DNA of 34,334 bases from CAZJYT01 sp964550325 (lineage in GTDB: Bacteria; Patescibacteriota; Minisyncoccia; Minisyncoccales; CAZJYT01), in contig CAZJYT010000006.1 in assembly GCA_964550325.1 (NCBI GenBank), forward strand, positions 1-34,334, in the 5' to 3' direction. Shown piece by piece: positions 15,291-23,343 of this stretch. The notes under the pieces are model-generated. The model made no database searches. It was not told where the DNA came from and saw only the letters and a list, made by a program, of their open reading frames with translations. Within the stretch, counting starts at the first letter, position 1, and each line of letters begins with the position of its first letter. Position numbers and translations under genes: made by a program.

Positions 15291-15338
15291 ATAATTTTAA
15301 AAGTGAATTTACTCTTTAGTTGTGCTATATCTTACCAA

Positions 15339-15402
15339 TTCAGTAACAACTCCTAATAATTTCTTTTCCGAGACAAGATGCCTCTACTAATTCGTTACTG
15401 AA
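15339..15402. repeat. 9-bp inverted repeat upstream of PrsW-like gene and tRNA-Glu
   Basis: TTCAGTAAC (15339-15347) and GTTACTGAA (15394-15402) are exact inverted copies, 46 bases apart, in the 173-base gap between the divergent PrsW-like gene and tRNA-Glu. Possible operator or long hairpin. Confidence 0.4.
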
Positions 15403-15463
15403 ATTTATTTTAAATTATCTCTTGATTTTTTTCAAATATTAAGATAAAAACAAAATATAAAAA

Positions 15464-15535
15464 GGCGCATTCGTCTAATGGTTAGGACACGGCCCTTTCA
15501 AGGCCGAAATATGGGTTCGATTCCCGTATGCGCCA
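15464..15535 (+). tRNA. tRNA-Glu, anticodon UUC
   Basis: The full cloverleaf is present: acceptor GGCGCAT/ATGCGCC, D arm GTCTAATGGTTAGGAC, anticodon stem CGGCC/GGCCG with loop CTTTCAA, T arm ATGGG/CCCGT with TTCGATT. Discriminator A, no encoded CCA. The glycosyltransferase ATG lies 7 bases after its last base. Confidence 0.96.
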
Positions 15536-15542
15536 CTTTTTT

Positions 15543-17081
15543 ATGATTAATTATCCTCGAATAGGAAAGGCAGATGATATTTCTAATCCTAAAGAAAGAA
15601 TCATCTATAGAATCTTAGAAATTTTTCCTGGACTCTTAAGCTGGGTTACCCTTATTGGAAGTATAATTCTCTCTGTTTTGTTCCCTTTTCAAATAGCAAT
15701 CTTCATTATTATCTTTTCTATTTTTTGGCTTTGCCGGAGTATTCAATTCTCAGTTTATTTATACTTTGCTTATAAAAAAATGATAAAACAGGAGAAAGAA
15801 AACTGGTTGGAAAAAGTAAAAAAAATAAAAGGGTGGGAAAAGATTTATCATCTTATTGTTTTTCCAATGTATAAAGAATCTTATCTAATTGTAAAAGAAG
15901 CCTTCACCGCTCTTAAAAAGACGAATTATCCAAAAGAGAAAATGATTGTTGTCTTGGCAACTGAAGAAAGAGCTAAAGAAAGTGCTCTTAAAATCGCAAA
16001 GACAATTAAAAGAGAGTTTGGAAATTGTTTTTTTAAATTCTTAATTACGTGCCATCCTGCCAATTTACCAGGAGAAATACCAGGAAAATGCTCTAACGAA
16101 GCCTGGGGAGCAAAAAAGGCAAAAGAGCACATCATAGATCCTTTAAAAATTCCTTATGAGAATATCATTTTTTCTTCTTTAGATATAGACACCTGTGTCT
16201 TTCCAGAATATTTTAGCTGTCTTGCTTATTATTATTTAACTTCTCAAAATCCTACCAAGATGAGCTATCAACCAATTCCTCTGTTTCTCAATAATATTTC
16301 AGATGTTCCCCTTCCCTCACGTATTTTTTCTTTTTCTACTACTTTCTGGAATATGAGATGCCAGGCCCGAATTACCAATTTAGTACCTTTTTCCTCTCAC
16401 TCAATGAGTTTTAAGACCTTGGTAGAAATTGGCTTCCATCAAACAAATGTTATCTCTCATGATTCTCATCTTTTCTGGCAGAGTTTTTTAAGATATGATG
16501 GCAATTATAAAACCCTTCCTCTTTATTATCCCGTCTCTATGGATGCTACCCTCTCTAATAATCTTTGGAAAACAATAGTAAATATCTACAAACAACAAAG
16601 AAGATGGGCTTATGGAGTAGGAGATATTGCCTATTTTGTTTTTGGCTCTTTTAAAAATAAAAAGATTCCTCTTTTAAAAAAAGCTCTTATTACCTTAGAG
16701 ATCACTGAAAACCATTGGTCCTGGGCAACTGCTCCCATTATGATTTTTCTTTTGGGTTGGCTCCCTCCCTTGTTAGGGGGTGAGGAATTTTCTCAGAGTA
16801 TTTTAGCCTTCAATCTCTCTCGCATCTTAAGTTGGGTCCTAACACTTGCAATGATTGGACTCTTGAGTTGCGCTTATATTTCTCTCCAACTGCTTGAACA
16901 AAAAAGAATCCCTTTAAAGGTAAAGGGTGTATTAAAATATCTTTATTTTTTGGTCCAATGGGTAGCTATTCCTCCCTTAATGATTCTTTTTTCTGCTTTT
17001 CCCGCTTTAGAGGCTCAGACAAGATGGATGCTAAAAAAATATCTTCAATATTGGGCCACAGAGAAAATAAGAAAATCTTAA
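15543..17081 (+). CDS. Membrane-bound family 2 glycosyltransferase
   Basis: A 512-residue protein. Two N-terminal hydrophobic helices (about 30-75) precede a GT2 catalytic domain opening IYHLIVFPMYKES. The nucleotide-sugar and metal site is D214-I-D216 (SSLDIDTCVFPEY), and the acceptor-side motif is Q351-Q-R-R-W355, as in processive cellulose-synthase-like enzymes. Three or four helices follow the catalytic domain. It probably adds or polymerises sugars at the inner face of the membrane; product unknown. An in-frame ATG exists 15 bases upstream, but it lies in the 3' acceptor strand of tRNA-Glu, so I start at 15543. Its stop codon overlaps that of convergent clpP. Confidence 0.88.
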   Translation: MINYPRIGKADDISNPKERIIYRILEIFPGLLSWVTLIGSIILSVLFPFQIAIFIIIFSIFWLCRSIQFSVYLYFAYKKMIKQEKENWLEKVKKIKGWEKIYHLIVFPMYKESYLIVKEAFTALKKTNYPKEKMIVVLATEERAKESALKIAKTIKREFGNCFFKFLITCHPANLPGEIPGKCSNEAWGAKKAKEHIIDPLKIPYENIIFSSLDIDTCVFPEYFSCLAYYYLTSQNPTKMSYQPIPLFLNNISDVPLPSRIFSFSTTFWNMRCQARITNLVPFSSHSMSFKTLVEIGFHQTNVISHDSHLFWQSFLRYDGNYKTLPLYYPVSMDATLSNNLWKTIVNIYKQQRRWAYGVGDIAYFVFGSFKNKKIPLLKKALITLEITENHWSWATAPIMIFLLGWLPPLLGGEEFSQSILAFNLSRILSWVLTLAMIGLLSCAYISLQLLEQKRIPLKVKGVLKYLYFLVQWVAIPPLMILFSAFPALEAQTRWMLKKYLQYWATEKIRKS

Positions 17082-17662
17082 GCCTGGGTTTTTATCACCT
17101 CATCAATCAATCCGTATTCTTTTGCCTCTTTAGCTGAAAGATAAAAATCTCTATCGGTATCTTTTTCTATTCTTTCTAAGGGTTGGCCAGTATGTTTAGC
17201 TAAGATTTGATTTAATTTATTTTTTATTTTAATTATTTGCTTGGCAGTAATCTCAATTTCTACTGCCTCTCCTGTAACTCCTCCCATTACCTGGTGTAAG
17301 AGAATCTCTGAATTGGGAAGAGCAAATCTCTTTCCCTTGGTGCCAGCAGCTAAAATAGTAGCTGCCATAGAGGCTGCCAGTCCTATGCAGACAGTGGAAA
17401 CGGGAGGTTTAATGTATTGAATGGTATCATAAATTGCTAATCCTGCGGTCACTGAACCTCCAGGACTATTAATATAAATCTGGATATCTTTCTTGGAATC
17501 TTTGGAAGCCAAAAAAAGAAGTTGGGCAATAACTAAATTAGCAGAAAGATCAGTCACCGGACCTGCTAAAAAGATTATCCTTTCCTTTAATAACCTTGAA
17601 TAGATATCATAAAGTCTCTCTCCATATGGAGTCTTTTCAATTATTGCTGGAACAACAGGCAT
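17078..17662 (-). CDS. clpP: ATP-dependent Clp protease proteolytic subunit
   Basis: A 194-residue serine protease that forms the barrel of Clp proteases with ClpX, ClpC or ClpA partners. The triad is Ser98 (GLAASMAA), His123 (LLHQVMGG) and Asp172 (DTDRDF). The start MPVVPAIIEKTPYGER is the usual ClpP N-terminus; a longer in-frame start at 17743 would lie inside fusA and is not needed. The sequence AGGAAGAG before this ATG is a Shine-Dalgarno match. It follows fusA by 25 bases on the same strand, an uncommon extension of the str operon. Its stop shares the bases TTAA with the stop of the convergent glycosyltransferase gene. Confidence 0.95.
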   Translation of the reverse strand: MPVVPAIIEKTPYGERLYDIYSRLLKERIIFLAGPVTDLSANLVIAQLLFLASKDSKKDIQIYINSPGGSVTAGLAIYDTIQYIKPPVSTVCIGLAASMAATILAAGTKGKRFALPNSEILLHQVMGGVTGEAVEIEITAKQIIKIKNKLNQILAKHTGQPLERIEKDTDRDFYLSAKEAKEYGLIDEVIKTQA

Positions 17663-17687
17663 AGAATCTCTTCCTGTTATTTTAGCA

Positions 17688-19793
17688 TTATTTTCTTTTC
17701 CCTTCAATAATCTCTTTGGTAATATTTGAAGGCACTTCTTCATAATGTTCGAATTCCATAGTAAAGGTACCTCTTCCCTGGGTCAAACTCCTTAGACAGG
17801 TAGCATATCCAAACATTTCAGCTAAGGGAACCTTAGCTGAAATTACCTTCAAATTTCCCCTATCTTTGGTTTCTTCTATCCTTCCCCGCCTCGCTGAGAT
17901 ATCTCCAATAACATCACCAAAAAATTCAAGAGGCACTACTACTTCTAACCTCATTATTGGCTCTAATAAAACAGGAACTGCCTTCTTAGCTGCCTCTTGA
18001 AAAGCAATACTACCCGCAATCTTAAAAGCAAATTCTGAAGAATCTACCTCATGAAAAGAGCCATCGTAAAGAACACATTTTAGATCTACCATTGGGTAAC
18101 CGGCAACTATTCCCTTTTCCATAGCTTCTTTTACTCCTTTCTCTACTGCCGGGATAAATTCCTGGGGAATAACTCCTCCTTTAATTTGATCCACAAACTC
18201 AAAACCCTCTCCCCTACCTCTGGGCTCTATCTTTAATAAAACATGGCCATATTGCCCTCTTCCTCCTGATTGTCTTATATACTTTCCTTCTGCCTCAGCA
18301 GTCTTTTTGATGGTCTCTTTATAAGCTACCTGAGGCTTTCCTACATTAGCCTCTACCTTAAACTCTCTTTTTAATCTATCTGTAATTATTTCTAAATGTA
18401 ACTCTCCCATACCAGAAATAACAGTATCTCCGGTCTCTTGATCCAATCTTGTTTTAAAAGTAGGGTCTTCCTGGGATAATTTTTTAAGGGCTAAGGCTAA
18501 TTTTTCCTGGTCAGCTTTTGTCTTGGGTTCAATTTTAATGGAAATAACTGTTTCCGGAAAGGTAATTTTTTCTAAAATAATAGGACTTCTCTCATCACAT
18601 AAGGTATGTCCAGTAAGGGTGGATTTTAATCCTACAGTAGCAGCAATATCTCCTGCAAAAGCCTCTTCTATTTCTTCTCTATAATTAGCGTGCATTCTTA
18701 ACAATCTACCAATTCTTTCTTTTTCATTGGTAACTGAATTTAGTAAATAACAACCCCTCTTTAAACTCCCTGAGTATACCCTGAAATAACTCAAACTTCC
18801 AACATAGGGATCAGTAGCAATTTTAAAAACTAAGGCTGAAAATGGCTCATCATCTTTAGGATATCTTTGAATCTCTTTTTGGGTTTTGGGATCAATTCCT
18901 CTTACAGGAGGTAAATCAATAGGAGAAGGCAAATAATAGCAAACTCCATCTAAGAGGGGCTGAACCCCAATATTTTTTAAAGAAGAACCACAAAATACGG
19001 GCACTAATTTATAACTCAAGGTTGTCTTTCTTAAGACCTCTCTTAACTCTTCCGGAGAAATTTCTTTCTGAGAAAGATATTTTTCTAAAAGTTTCTCATC
19101 CTCAGCGACAATCTTTTCTACCATTCTCTTTCTCCATTCCTCAGCTTCTTTCCTCAATTCTGAAGGAATTTCTCTCTCTACCACCCTTTCTCCAAAATCT
19201 CCCTGGAAATAAATAGCCTTCATTTTAATTAAATCAATCACCCCTCTAAAATCTTGCTCTTTACCAATGGGAATCTGTACCGCTACTGCATTTTTCGTTA
19301 ATTTCTGATGAATTGATTCTAAACTTTTTTCAAAATTAGCTCCTATCCTATCCATTTTGTTGATATAACAAATCCGAGGTACCTTAAATTGATCCGCCTG
19401 CCTCCAAACCGTCTCAGATTGAGCTTCTACCCCTGCTACTCCATCAAAAATCACCACTCCTCCATCTAAGACCCTCAGCGATCTCTGAACCTCTGCAGTA
19501 AAATCAATGTGGCCCGGAGTATCAATAATATTTATTCTATATTCATTTTCTTTCTTCCTCTCTAAGTCCTCTGGTATCCAAAAACAGGTAGTAGCAGCTG
19601 CTGTAATGGTAATTCCCCTTTCTTTCTCCTGAATCATCCAATCCATCAAGGCTTCCCCATCATGAACCTCTCCAATCTTATGTCTTACTCCGGTGTAAAA
19701 CAAAATTCTTTCAGTAGAGGTAGTCTTACCTGCATCAATATGAGCAATAATTCCAATATTTCTATATTTTTCAATAGGATAAGTTCTTGGCAT
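17688..19793 (-). CDS. fusA: Translation elongation factor G
   Basis: A 701-residue GTPase that drives translocation on the ribosome and, with RRF (frr at 24504), ribosome recycling. The GTPase domain shows P-loop AHIDAGKTT (about 16-24), switch I with GITITAAATT, DTPGH in the G3 motif, and NKMD in G4. Domain II begins FSALVFKIATDPYVGSLSYF, domain III has GMGELHLEI, and domains IV-V run from VAYKETI to YATCLRSLTQGRGTFTMEF. Full length, no anomalies. It lies 8 bases after rpsG in an rpsL-rpsG-fusA-clpP operon; tuf, often next, is absent. Confidence 0.98.
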   Translation of the reverse strand: MPRTYPIEKYRNIGIIAHIDAGKTTSTERILFYTGVRHKIGEVHDGEALMDWMIQEKERGITITAAATTCFWIPEDLERKKENEYRINIIDTPGHIDFTAEVQRSLRVLDGGVVIFDGVAGVEAQSETVWRQADQFKVPRICYINKMDRIGANFEKSLESIHQKLTKNAVAVQIPIGKEQDFRGVIDLIKMKAIYFQGDFGERVVEREIPSELRKEAEEWRKRMVEKIVAEDEKLLEKYLSQKEISPEELREVLRKTTLSYKLVPVFCGSSLKNIGVQPLLDGVCYYLPSPIDLPPVRGIDPKTQKEIQRYPKDDEPFSALVFKIATDPYVGSLSYFRVYSGSLKRGCYLLNSVTNEKERIGRLLRMHANYREEIEEAFAGDIAATVGLKSTLTGHTLCDERSPIILEKITFPETVISIKIEPKTKADQEKLALALKKLSQEDPTFKTRLDQETGDTVISGMGELHLEIITDRLKREFKVEANVGKPQVAYKETIKKTAEAEGKYIRQSGGRGQYGHVLLKIEPRGRGEGFEFVDQIKGGVIPQEFIPAVEKGVKEAMEKGIVAGYPMVDLKCVLYDGSFHEVDSSEFAFKIAGSIAFQEAAKKAVPVLLEPIMRLEVVVPLEFFGDVIGDISARRGRIEETKDRGNLKVISAKVPLAEMFGYATCLRSLTQGRGTFTMEFEHYEEVPSNITKEIIEGKRK

Positions 19794-19801
19794 AATATTC
19801 T

Positions 19802-20269
19802 TTACCAGGCAAAATGAGCAAAAGCCCTATTGGCCTCTGCCATTTTATGAACCTCTTGTTTTTTCTTTACCGCTGCCCCGGTGTTATTAGCTGCCTCTAT
19901 AATCTCTTCTGCTAATTTTTCTCTCATTGGCTTTCCTCTTTTTGATTTTGCAAATCCTATTAACCACCGCATAGCCAAGGTAATACCCCTTTCAGGAGAA
20001 ACCACAAAAGGCACCTGATAAGTAGCTCCTCCTACTCTTCTTGGTCTTACTTCTAATTTAGGGGCGGTATTCTTTAAGGCCTGCTGAAAGATTTCAAGTG
20101 GAGACTTCTTAGTCTTCTCATTAATAATTTCAAATGCTTGATAGACTATCTTCTGGGCAATTGTTTTCTTCCCCTTTCTCATTAGATGATTAATAAACTT
20201 TGCTACCAACACATTGTTATATTTGGGATCAGGAGAAATTTTTCTTTTTATCTTTTTAATAGCTAACAT
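19802..20269 (-). CDS. rpsG: 30S ribosomal protein S7
   Basis: A 155-residue primary 16S rRNA-binding protein that organises the 3' major domain of the small subunit. Recognisable blocks are DPKYNNVLVAKFINHLMRKG, LEVRPRRVGGATYQVP, MRWLIGFAK and HKMAEANRAFAHFAW at the C-terminus. Standard length. It lies 10 bases after rpsL and 8 before fusA, the conserved str order. Confidence 0.98.
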   Translation of the reverse strand: MLAIKKIKRKISPDPKYNNVLVAKFINHLMRKGKKTIAQKIVYQAFEIINEKTKKSPLEIFQQALKNTAPKLEVRPRRVGGATYQVPFVVSPERGITLAMRWLIGFAKSKRGKPMREKLAEEIIEAANNTGAAVKKKQEVHKMAEANRAFAHFAW

Positions 20270-20279
20270 ATCTTTTAGT

Positions 20280-20690
20280 TTATTTTGGCTTTTTTGTCCC
20301 GTATTTACTTCTCTGGCGTTTTCTTTTTTCTACCCCTGCGCAATCTAACACACCTCTCACCACATGATATCTCACTCCGGGTAAATCTCTTACCCTTCCT
20401 TTTCTAATCAAGACCACTGAATGCTCTTGTAAATTGTGTCCTTCTCCTGGAATATAAGCTGTTACTTCCATACCATTGCTTAATCTCACCCTGGCCACTT
20501 TTCTTAGGGCAGAGTTTGGCTTCTTCGGAGTGACTGTATAAACCTTAATACAAACCCCTCTTTTAAAAGGTGAAGGATAATACACTCTTTTATTTTTCAA
20601 AGAATTAAATCCAAATTCCAAAGCAGGAACCTTTGATTTCTTCCTTGGGGTCTTCCTTTTGTTTTTTATTAATTGATTAATGGTTGGCAT
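20280..20690 (-). CDS. rpsL: 30S ribosomal protein S12
   Basis: A 136-residue decoding-centre protein. It begins MPTINQLIKNKRK and contains TPKKPNSALRK (the streptomycin-linked loop, both lysines intact), GEGHNLQEHSVVLIRKGRV and DLPGVRYHVVRG. Between PALE and KRGVC it has about 13 more residues than E. coli S12, an insertion of the kind also seen in Firmicutes. A longer frame opens at 20795, but a promoter at 20721-20749 lies inside it and the conserved N-terminus starts at 20690. First gene of the str-type operon. Confidence 0.97.
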   Translation of the reverse strand: MPTINQLIKNKRKTPRKKSKVPALEFGFNSLKNKRVYYPSPFKRGVCIKVYTVTPKKPNSALRKVARVRLSNGMEVTAYIPGEGHNLQEHSVVLIRKGRVRDLPGVRYHVVRGVLDCAGVEKRKRQRSKYGTKKPK

Positions 20691-20720
20691 ATTCCTTAAA
20701 TAAATTTGAAGATAATGTTT

Positions 20721-20749
20721 TATATACCAAAAATTATCAAAAAAATCAA
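20721..20749 (-). promoter_or_regulatory. Putative promoter of the rpsL-rpsG-fusA-clpP operon
   Basis: On the minus strand: TTGATT (20744-20749), 17-base spacer, TATATA (20721-20726) with an extended TG-G before the -10. The leader would be about 24 bases and includes AAGGA just before the rpsL ATG. Confidence 0.6.
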
Positions 20750-20797
20750 TTTTTTGAAAGCCCTCGTTGGGTAGATAGGGTACAAGGTTATCCATTT

Positions 20798-20873
20798 AAA
20801 TCTCGCGCCGTCGCCGAAGCTTTGGAGTGTAGGCGACGTGCCGTCGCCGAAGTGGCTATGGCACGTAGGCGAC
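20798..20873 (-). repeat. Two units of a GTCGCC...GGCGAC dispersed repeat
   Basis: Unit 1 (20810-20837) and unit 2 (20843-20873) each start GTCGCC and end GGCGAC, forming stem-loops. Inside unit 2, CGTGCC and GGCACG offer an alternative pairing. On the minus strand, unit 1 with its flank (20837 down to 20798) matches 29274-29313 at 33 of 40 positions. Confidence 0.75.
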
Positions 20874-20945
20874 AAAAATCAAAATGATAATTTAAAATCT
20901 CAAAATTCAAAATTACTTTTTGTTTTTCATAATAATTGGAAATTA

Positions 20946-20985
20946 TTGAAATTTGTTGAAATTGGTAGAAATTTGTTGAAATTTG
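20946..20985. repeat. Four 10-bp tandem repeats (TTGAAATTTG)
   Basis: Units read TTGAAATTTG, TTGAAATTGG, TAGAAATTTG and TTGAAATTTG. Related GAAATT blocks recur in inverted orientation at about 21015-21065. The period is close to one DNA helical turn, so A/T blocks fall on one face. Confidence 0.7.
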
Positions 20986-21153
20986 CTCGCTGTCGCTCGC
21001 GAAATTCATTGCAAATAATTTCTATTAATTTCGCACCGAAGGTGCTAATTTCTATGAATTTCTATTTTATTTGTTTCAAGTTTCGGATTTAGGACTTCAT
21101 TCTCTATTCGTGGGCTGTTCGTTAATGTTCTTATTACTCCGAGCTTCTTAAAT

Positions 21154-21870
21154 CTAAACTAAATTCTGAAATTCTCTGGCATTTTTCAACATAAAGATAT
21201 TGTTAAAGAAAACATAATTTATTTCCTTTTGACAAAAACTTTTTAGTTTTTCTAACTCCTCTTTTTTATAATCATATCTAAGATTATAATTGGGTAAACC
21301 ATGTAATCTAAAATAATTTATTTTTCCATAAACTGGTCTTTGTTTAAAAATGTCTACACAATGGACCAAATTAACCTCTTGGCAAACTCTCTTTATCTCT
21401 TCCTCTTCCCATCCCCTTGGCTCCCAGACAAAAATGAATCTTTCTCCTCTAAGCTCTTTGAAAAAATTCAAGATATTCTTTTTGTTTTCTCTCGTTGGCA
21501 AAAAAGAGGCTGGCGTCTGAAACAAAATAACCCTTGCTCTTAAAATTTCTGCTATTTTTTTAATTTTCTCCCAGGCTCTAAAAACCTCTTTGGTATTTCT
21601 AAAAAATCCATAATTTTCTCTTTTTGAAGGAGAAACTTCAATTTTTAACTTTGCATAGGTAGGACTTTTTGGAGAATGAGTTATCAATTGCCAGGCTTTT
21701 ATTACAAACTCAAAATTTTTCGGAGCTTTATCTCTTAATCTCTGATATCTTGACTCTTCCCCGGGTTGATAAAAGGTTTCTTGTAATTCAACCTGCTCAA
21801 AATCTTGAAAATACTTTTTTTGACTCTCTGAAAACCCACAACAACCAATTCTAATAATCTCTCTCTTCAT
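21154..21870 (-). CDS. DUF72 (YecE-like) protein
   Basis: A 238-residue TIM-barrel-like protein of the DUF72 family, biochemical role unknown. Family marks are the N-terminal IRIGCCGFSESQKKYF, the ELQETFYQPG stretch after the first strand, FEFVIKAWQLITH, FQTPASF, FVWEPRGW and YFRLHGL. An in-frame ATG 24 bases upstream exists, but MKREIIRIG is the usual start; its ATG overlaps the proS stop codon by one base (TAATG), so it is translationally coupled to proS. It is the last gene of the seven-gene operon. Confidence 0.85.
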   Translation of the reverse strand: MKREIIRIGCCGFSESQKKYFQDFEQVELQETFYQPGEESRYQRLRDKAPKNFEFVIKAWQLITHSPKSPTYAKLKIEVSPSKRENYGFFRNTKEVFRAWEKIKKIAEILRARVILFQTPASFLPTRENKKNILNFFKELRGERFIFVWEPRGWEEEEIKRVCQEVNLVHCVDIFKQRPVYGKINYFRLHGLPNYNLRYDYKKEELEKLKSFCQKEINYVFFNNIFMLKNAREFQNLV

Positions 21871-23309
21871 TAATAGGCTTGAGCAAAAAGCCATTTCTTT
21901 TTAGCTGGCCTTTGGCAAAAGATACATTTCCCCTTTTCCTCTTTGCTATCAAAAGGTAGGACTCTAGTGGTAGCCTTTGTATCTTCTTTTATCTTGCTTT
22001 CACATTCTTCCCTCTGGCACCAAAAAGCTCTTATAAATCCTTTCTCTCTTTTCATCTTTTCTTTAAATTCTTTATACTCTGAAACCTCTCTAATACCTCC
22101 TAAAACAAATTTTTTACTCTTTAAAAATAAATCTTTTTGAATTTTTTCTAAGATTTCTTTTGTGGTCTCTTTCAAATTAGAAAGAGAGAGAGAAATCTTT
22201 TCAAAATTATCTCTTCTCACCAAAGTTACTTTTTTAGATTCAATCTCTTTCTCTCCCAGTTCTATTCTTAAGGGTACTCCCTTTAATTCCCATTGATTAA
22301 ATTTCCATCCCACTGAATATTCCCTCCTCTCATCAATCTCTACTCTGAAATCTCTTAATTTCTCTTTTAGCTCTCTTGCCTTTTTTATCATCTCTTCTTC
22401 TTTTCTCTTTTGAAAAATGGGTAAAATTATGATTTGAATAGGAGCTAATTTTGGAGGCAAAACCAATCCCTGATCATCACCGTGAACCATAATCAAGGCT
22501 CCAATAACTCGTGTTGAGAGACCAAAACAAGACTGAAATACCATCTTTTCTTTTCCATCCTTATCAACAAATTTAATATTGAAGACCTTGGCAAAATTCT
22601 GACCTAAATAATGGGAGGTACATCCTTGAAGAGCCTTGCCATCTGGCATTAACATCTCATAGGTAAAGGTCTCCTCTGCCCCGGGAAATTTTTCTGTCTC
22701 TGATTTTTTTCCTGAAATTCCATAAACTCCCAAAACTTCCTGATAAATTCTTGAATAAGTATCTAAGGCAATCTTTACCTGTTCTCTTGCCTCCCTCTGG
22801 GTCGCATGAGCTGTATGAGCCTCCTGCCATAAAAATTCAGTTGTCCTTAAAAACAATCTTGGCCTCATTTCCCATCTTACTACATTACACCATTGATTAA
22901 CCTTAAGAGGAAGATCTCTCCAGGAGTTTATCCATTTAGAAAACATTTCATAGATAATGGTTTCTGAGGTAGGCCTGACAATCAATCTTTCCTTTAATTC
23001 CCTACCCCCTCCAATGGTCACTACCGCTAATTCTGGAGAAAATCCTCTTATATGGGCTTTTTCTCTTTTAAGAAACCTCTCTGGAATAAAAATGGGGAAA
23101 TAGGTATTTTTAATATCTTGTTTTTTAAATTCCTCATCTAAAATCTTTCTTAAATTTTCCCAAATCGCATATCCATATGGCTTAAAAACCATGCATCCCC
23201 TTACTGGAGCATAATCAGCCAATCCAGACTTTAAAATTACTTCAGTATACCATTTAGAAAAGTCTTTAGATTTTTGGGGAATTTCCCTTTTTTTAAATTT
23301 TTCTTTCAT
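21870..23309 (-). CDS. proS: Prolyl-tRNA synthetase, archaeal/eukaryotic-type
   Basis: A 479-residue class II synthetase charging tRNA-Pro. It lacks the editing insertion of the long bacterial form and matches the short, archaeal-like ProRS type: DFSKWYTEVILKSGLADYAP, then motif 2 WEMRPRLFLRTTEFLWQEAHTAH in two adjoining parts, a FPGAEETFTYE region, and motif 3 GLSTRVIGALIMVHGDDQG. The anticodon-binding domain follows (APIQIIILPI), and a zinc-binding-like C-terminal domain has cysteines at FWCQREEC and KCIFCQRP. It follows rseP by 34 bases and is coupled to the DUF72 gene downstream. Confidence 0.95.
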   Translation of the reverse strand: MKEKFKKREIPQKSKDFSKWYTEVILKSGLADYAPVRGCMVFKPYGYAIWENLRKILDEEFKKQDIKNTYFPIFIPERFLKREKAHIRGFSPELAVVTIGGGRELKERLIVRPTSETIIYEMFSKWINSWRDLPLKVNQWCNVVRWEMRPRLFLRTTEFLWQEAHTAHATQREAREQVKIALDTYSRIYQEVLGVYGISGKKSETEKFPGAEETFTYEMLMPDGKALQGCTSHYLGQNFAKVFNIKFVDKDGKEKMVFQSCFGLSTRVIGALIMVHGDDQGLVLPPKLAPIQIIILPIFQKRKEEEMIKKARELKEKLRDFRVEIDERREYSVGWKFNQWELKGVPLRIELGEKEIESKKVTLVRRDNFEKISLSLSNLKETTKEILEKIQKDLFLKSKKFVLGGIREVSEYKEFKEKMKREKGFIRAFWCQREECESKIKEDTKATTRVLPFDSKEEKGKCIFCQRPAKKKWLFAQAY

Positions 23310-23343
23310 TGATTTTTAAATTATCAAATTTCACCTTTTTCTT

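Larger units (their letters stand above)
20691..21153. other. Repeat-rich gene-free interval upstream of rpsL
   Basis: These 463 bases hold the rpsL promoter (20721-20749), two GTCGCC...GGCGAC repeat units (20798-20873), a 10-base tandem repeat (20946-20985), a GC-rich CGCTCGCG patch (about 20986-21001) and a small hairpin, GCACC-GAA-GGTGC (21033-21045), set among AATTTCTAT repeats. Open frames crossing it are short and made of repeats, so I call no gene. Confidence 0.7.

Noticed and set aside
15528..15542. Upstream ATG for the glycosyltransferase
   Set aside because: It lies within the acceptor strand of tRNA-Glu; the next ATG is free of the tRNA.
17663..17743. 27-residue N-terminal extension of ClpP overlapping fusA
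   Set aside because: MPVVPAIIEKTPYGER is the usual ClpP start and has a Shine-Dalgarno match; the extension is fusA in another frame.
20691..20795. 35-residue N-terminal extension of S12
   Set aside because: The standard S12 N-terminus begins at 20690, and a good promoter lies inside the extension.
20946..20985. Possible CRISPR array (10-bp repeats) and likewise the 9-bp repeats at 642-696
   Set aside because: Units are contiguous with no spacers, far shorter than CRISPR repeats, and no cas gene is present.
20788..21092. Short frames on both strands across the repeats upstream of rpsL
   Set aside because: They consist of translated repeat units (ARRLHSKAS, FVEIGRNLLKFA) and cross the hairpins; nothing protein-like.
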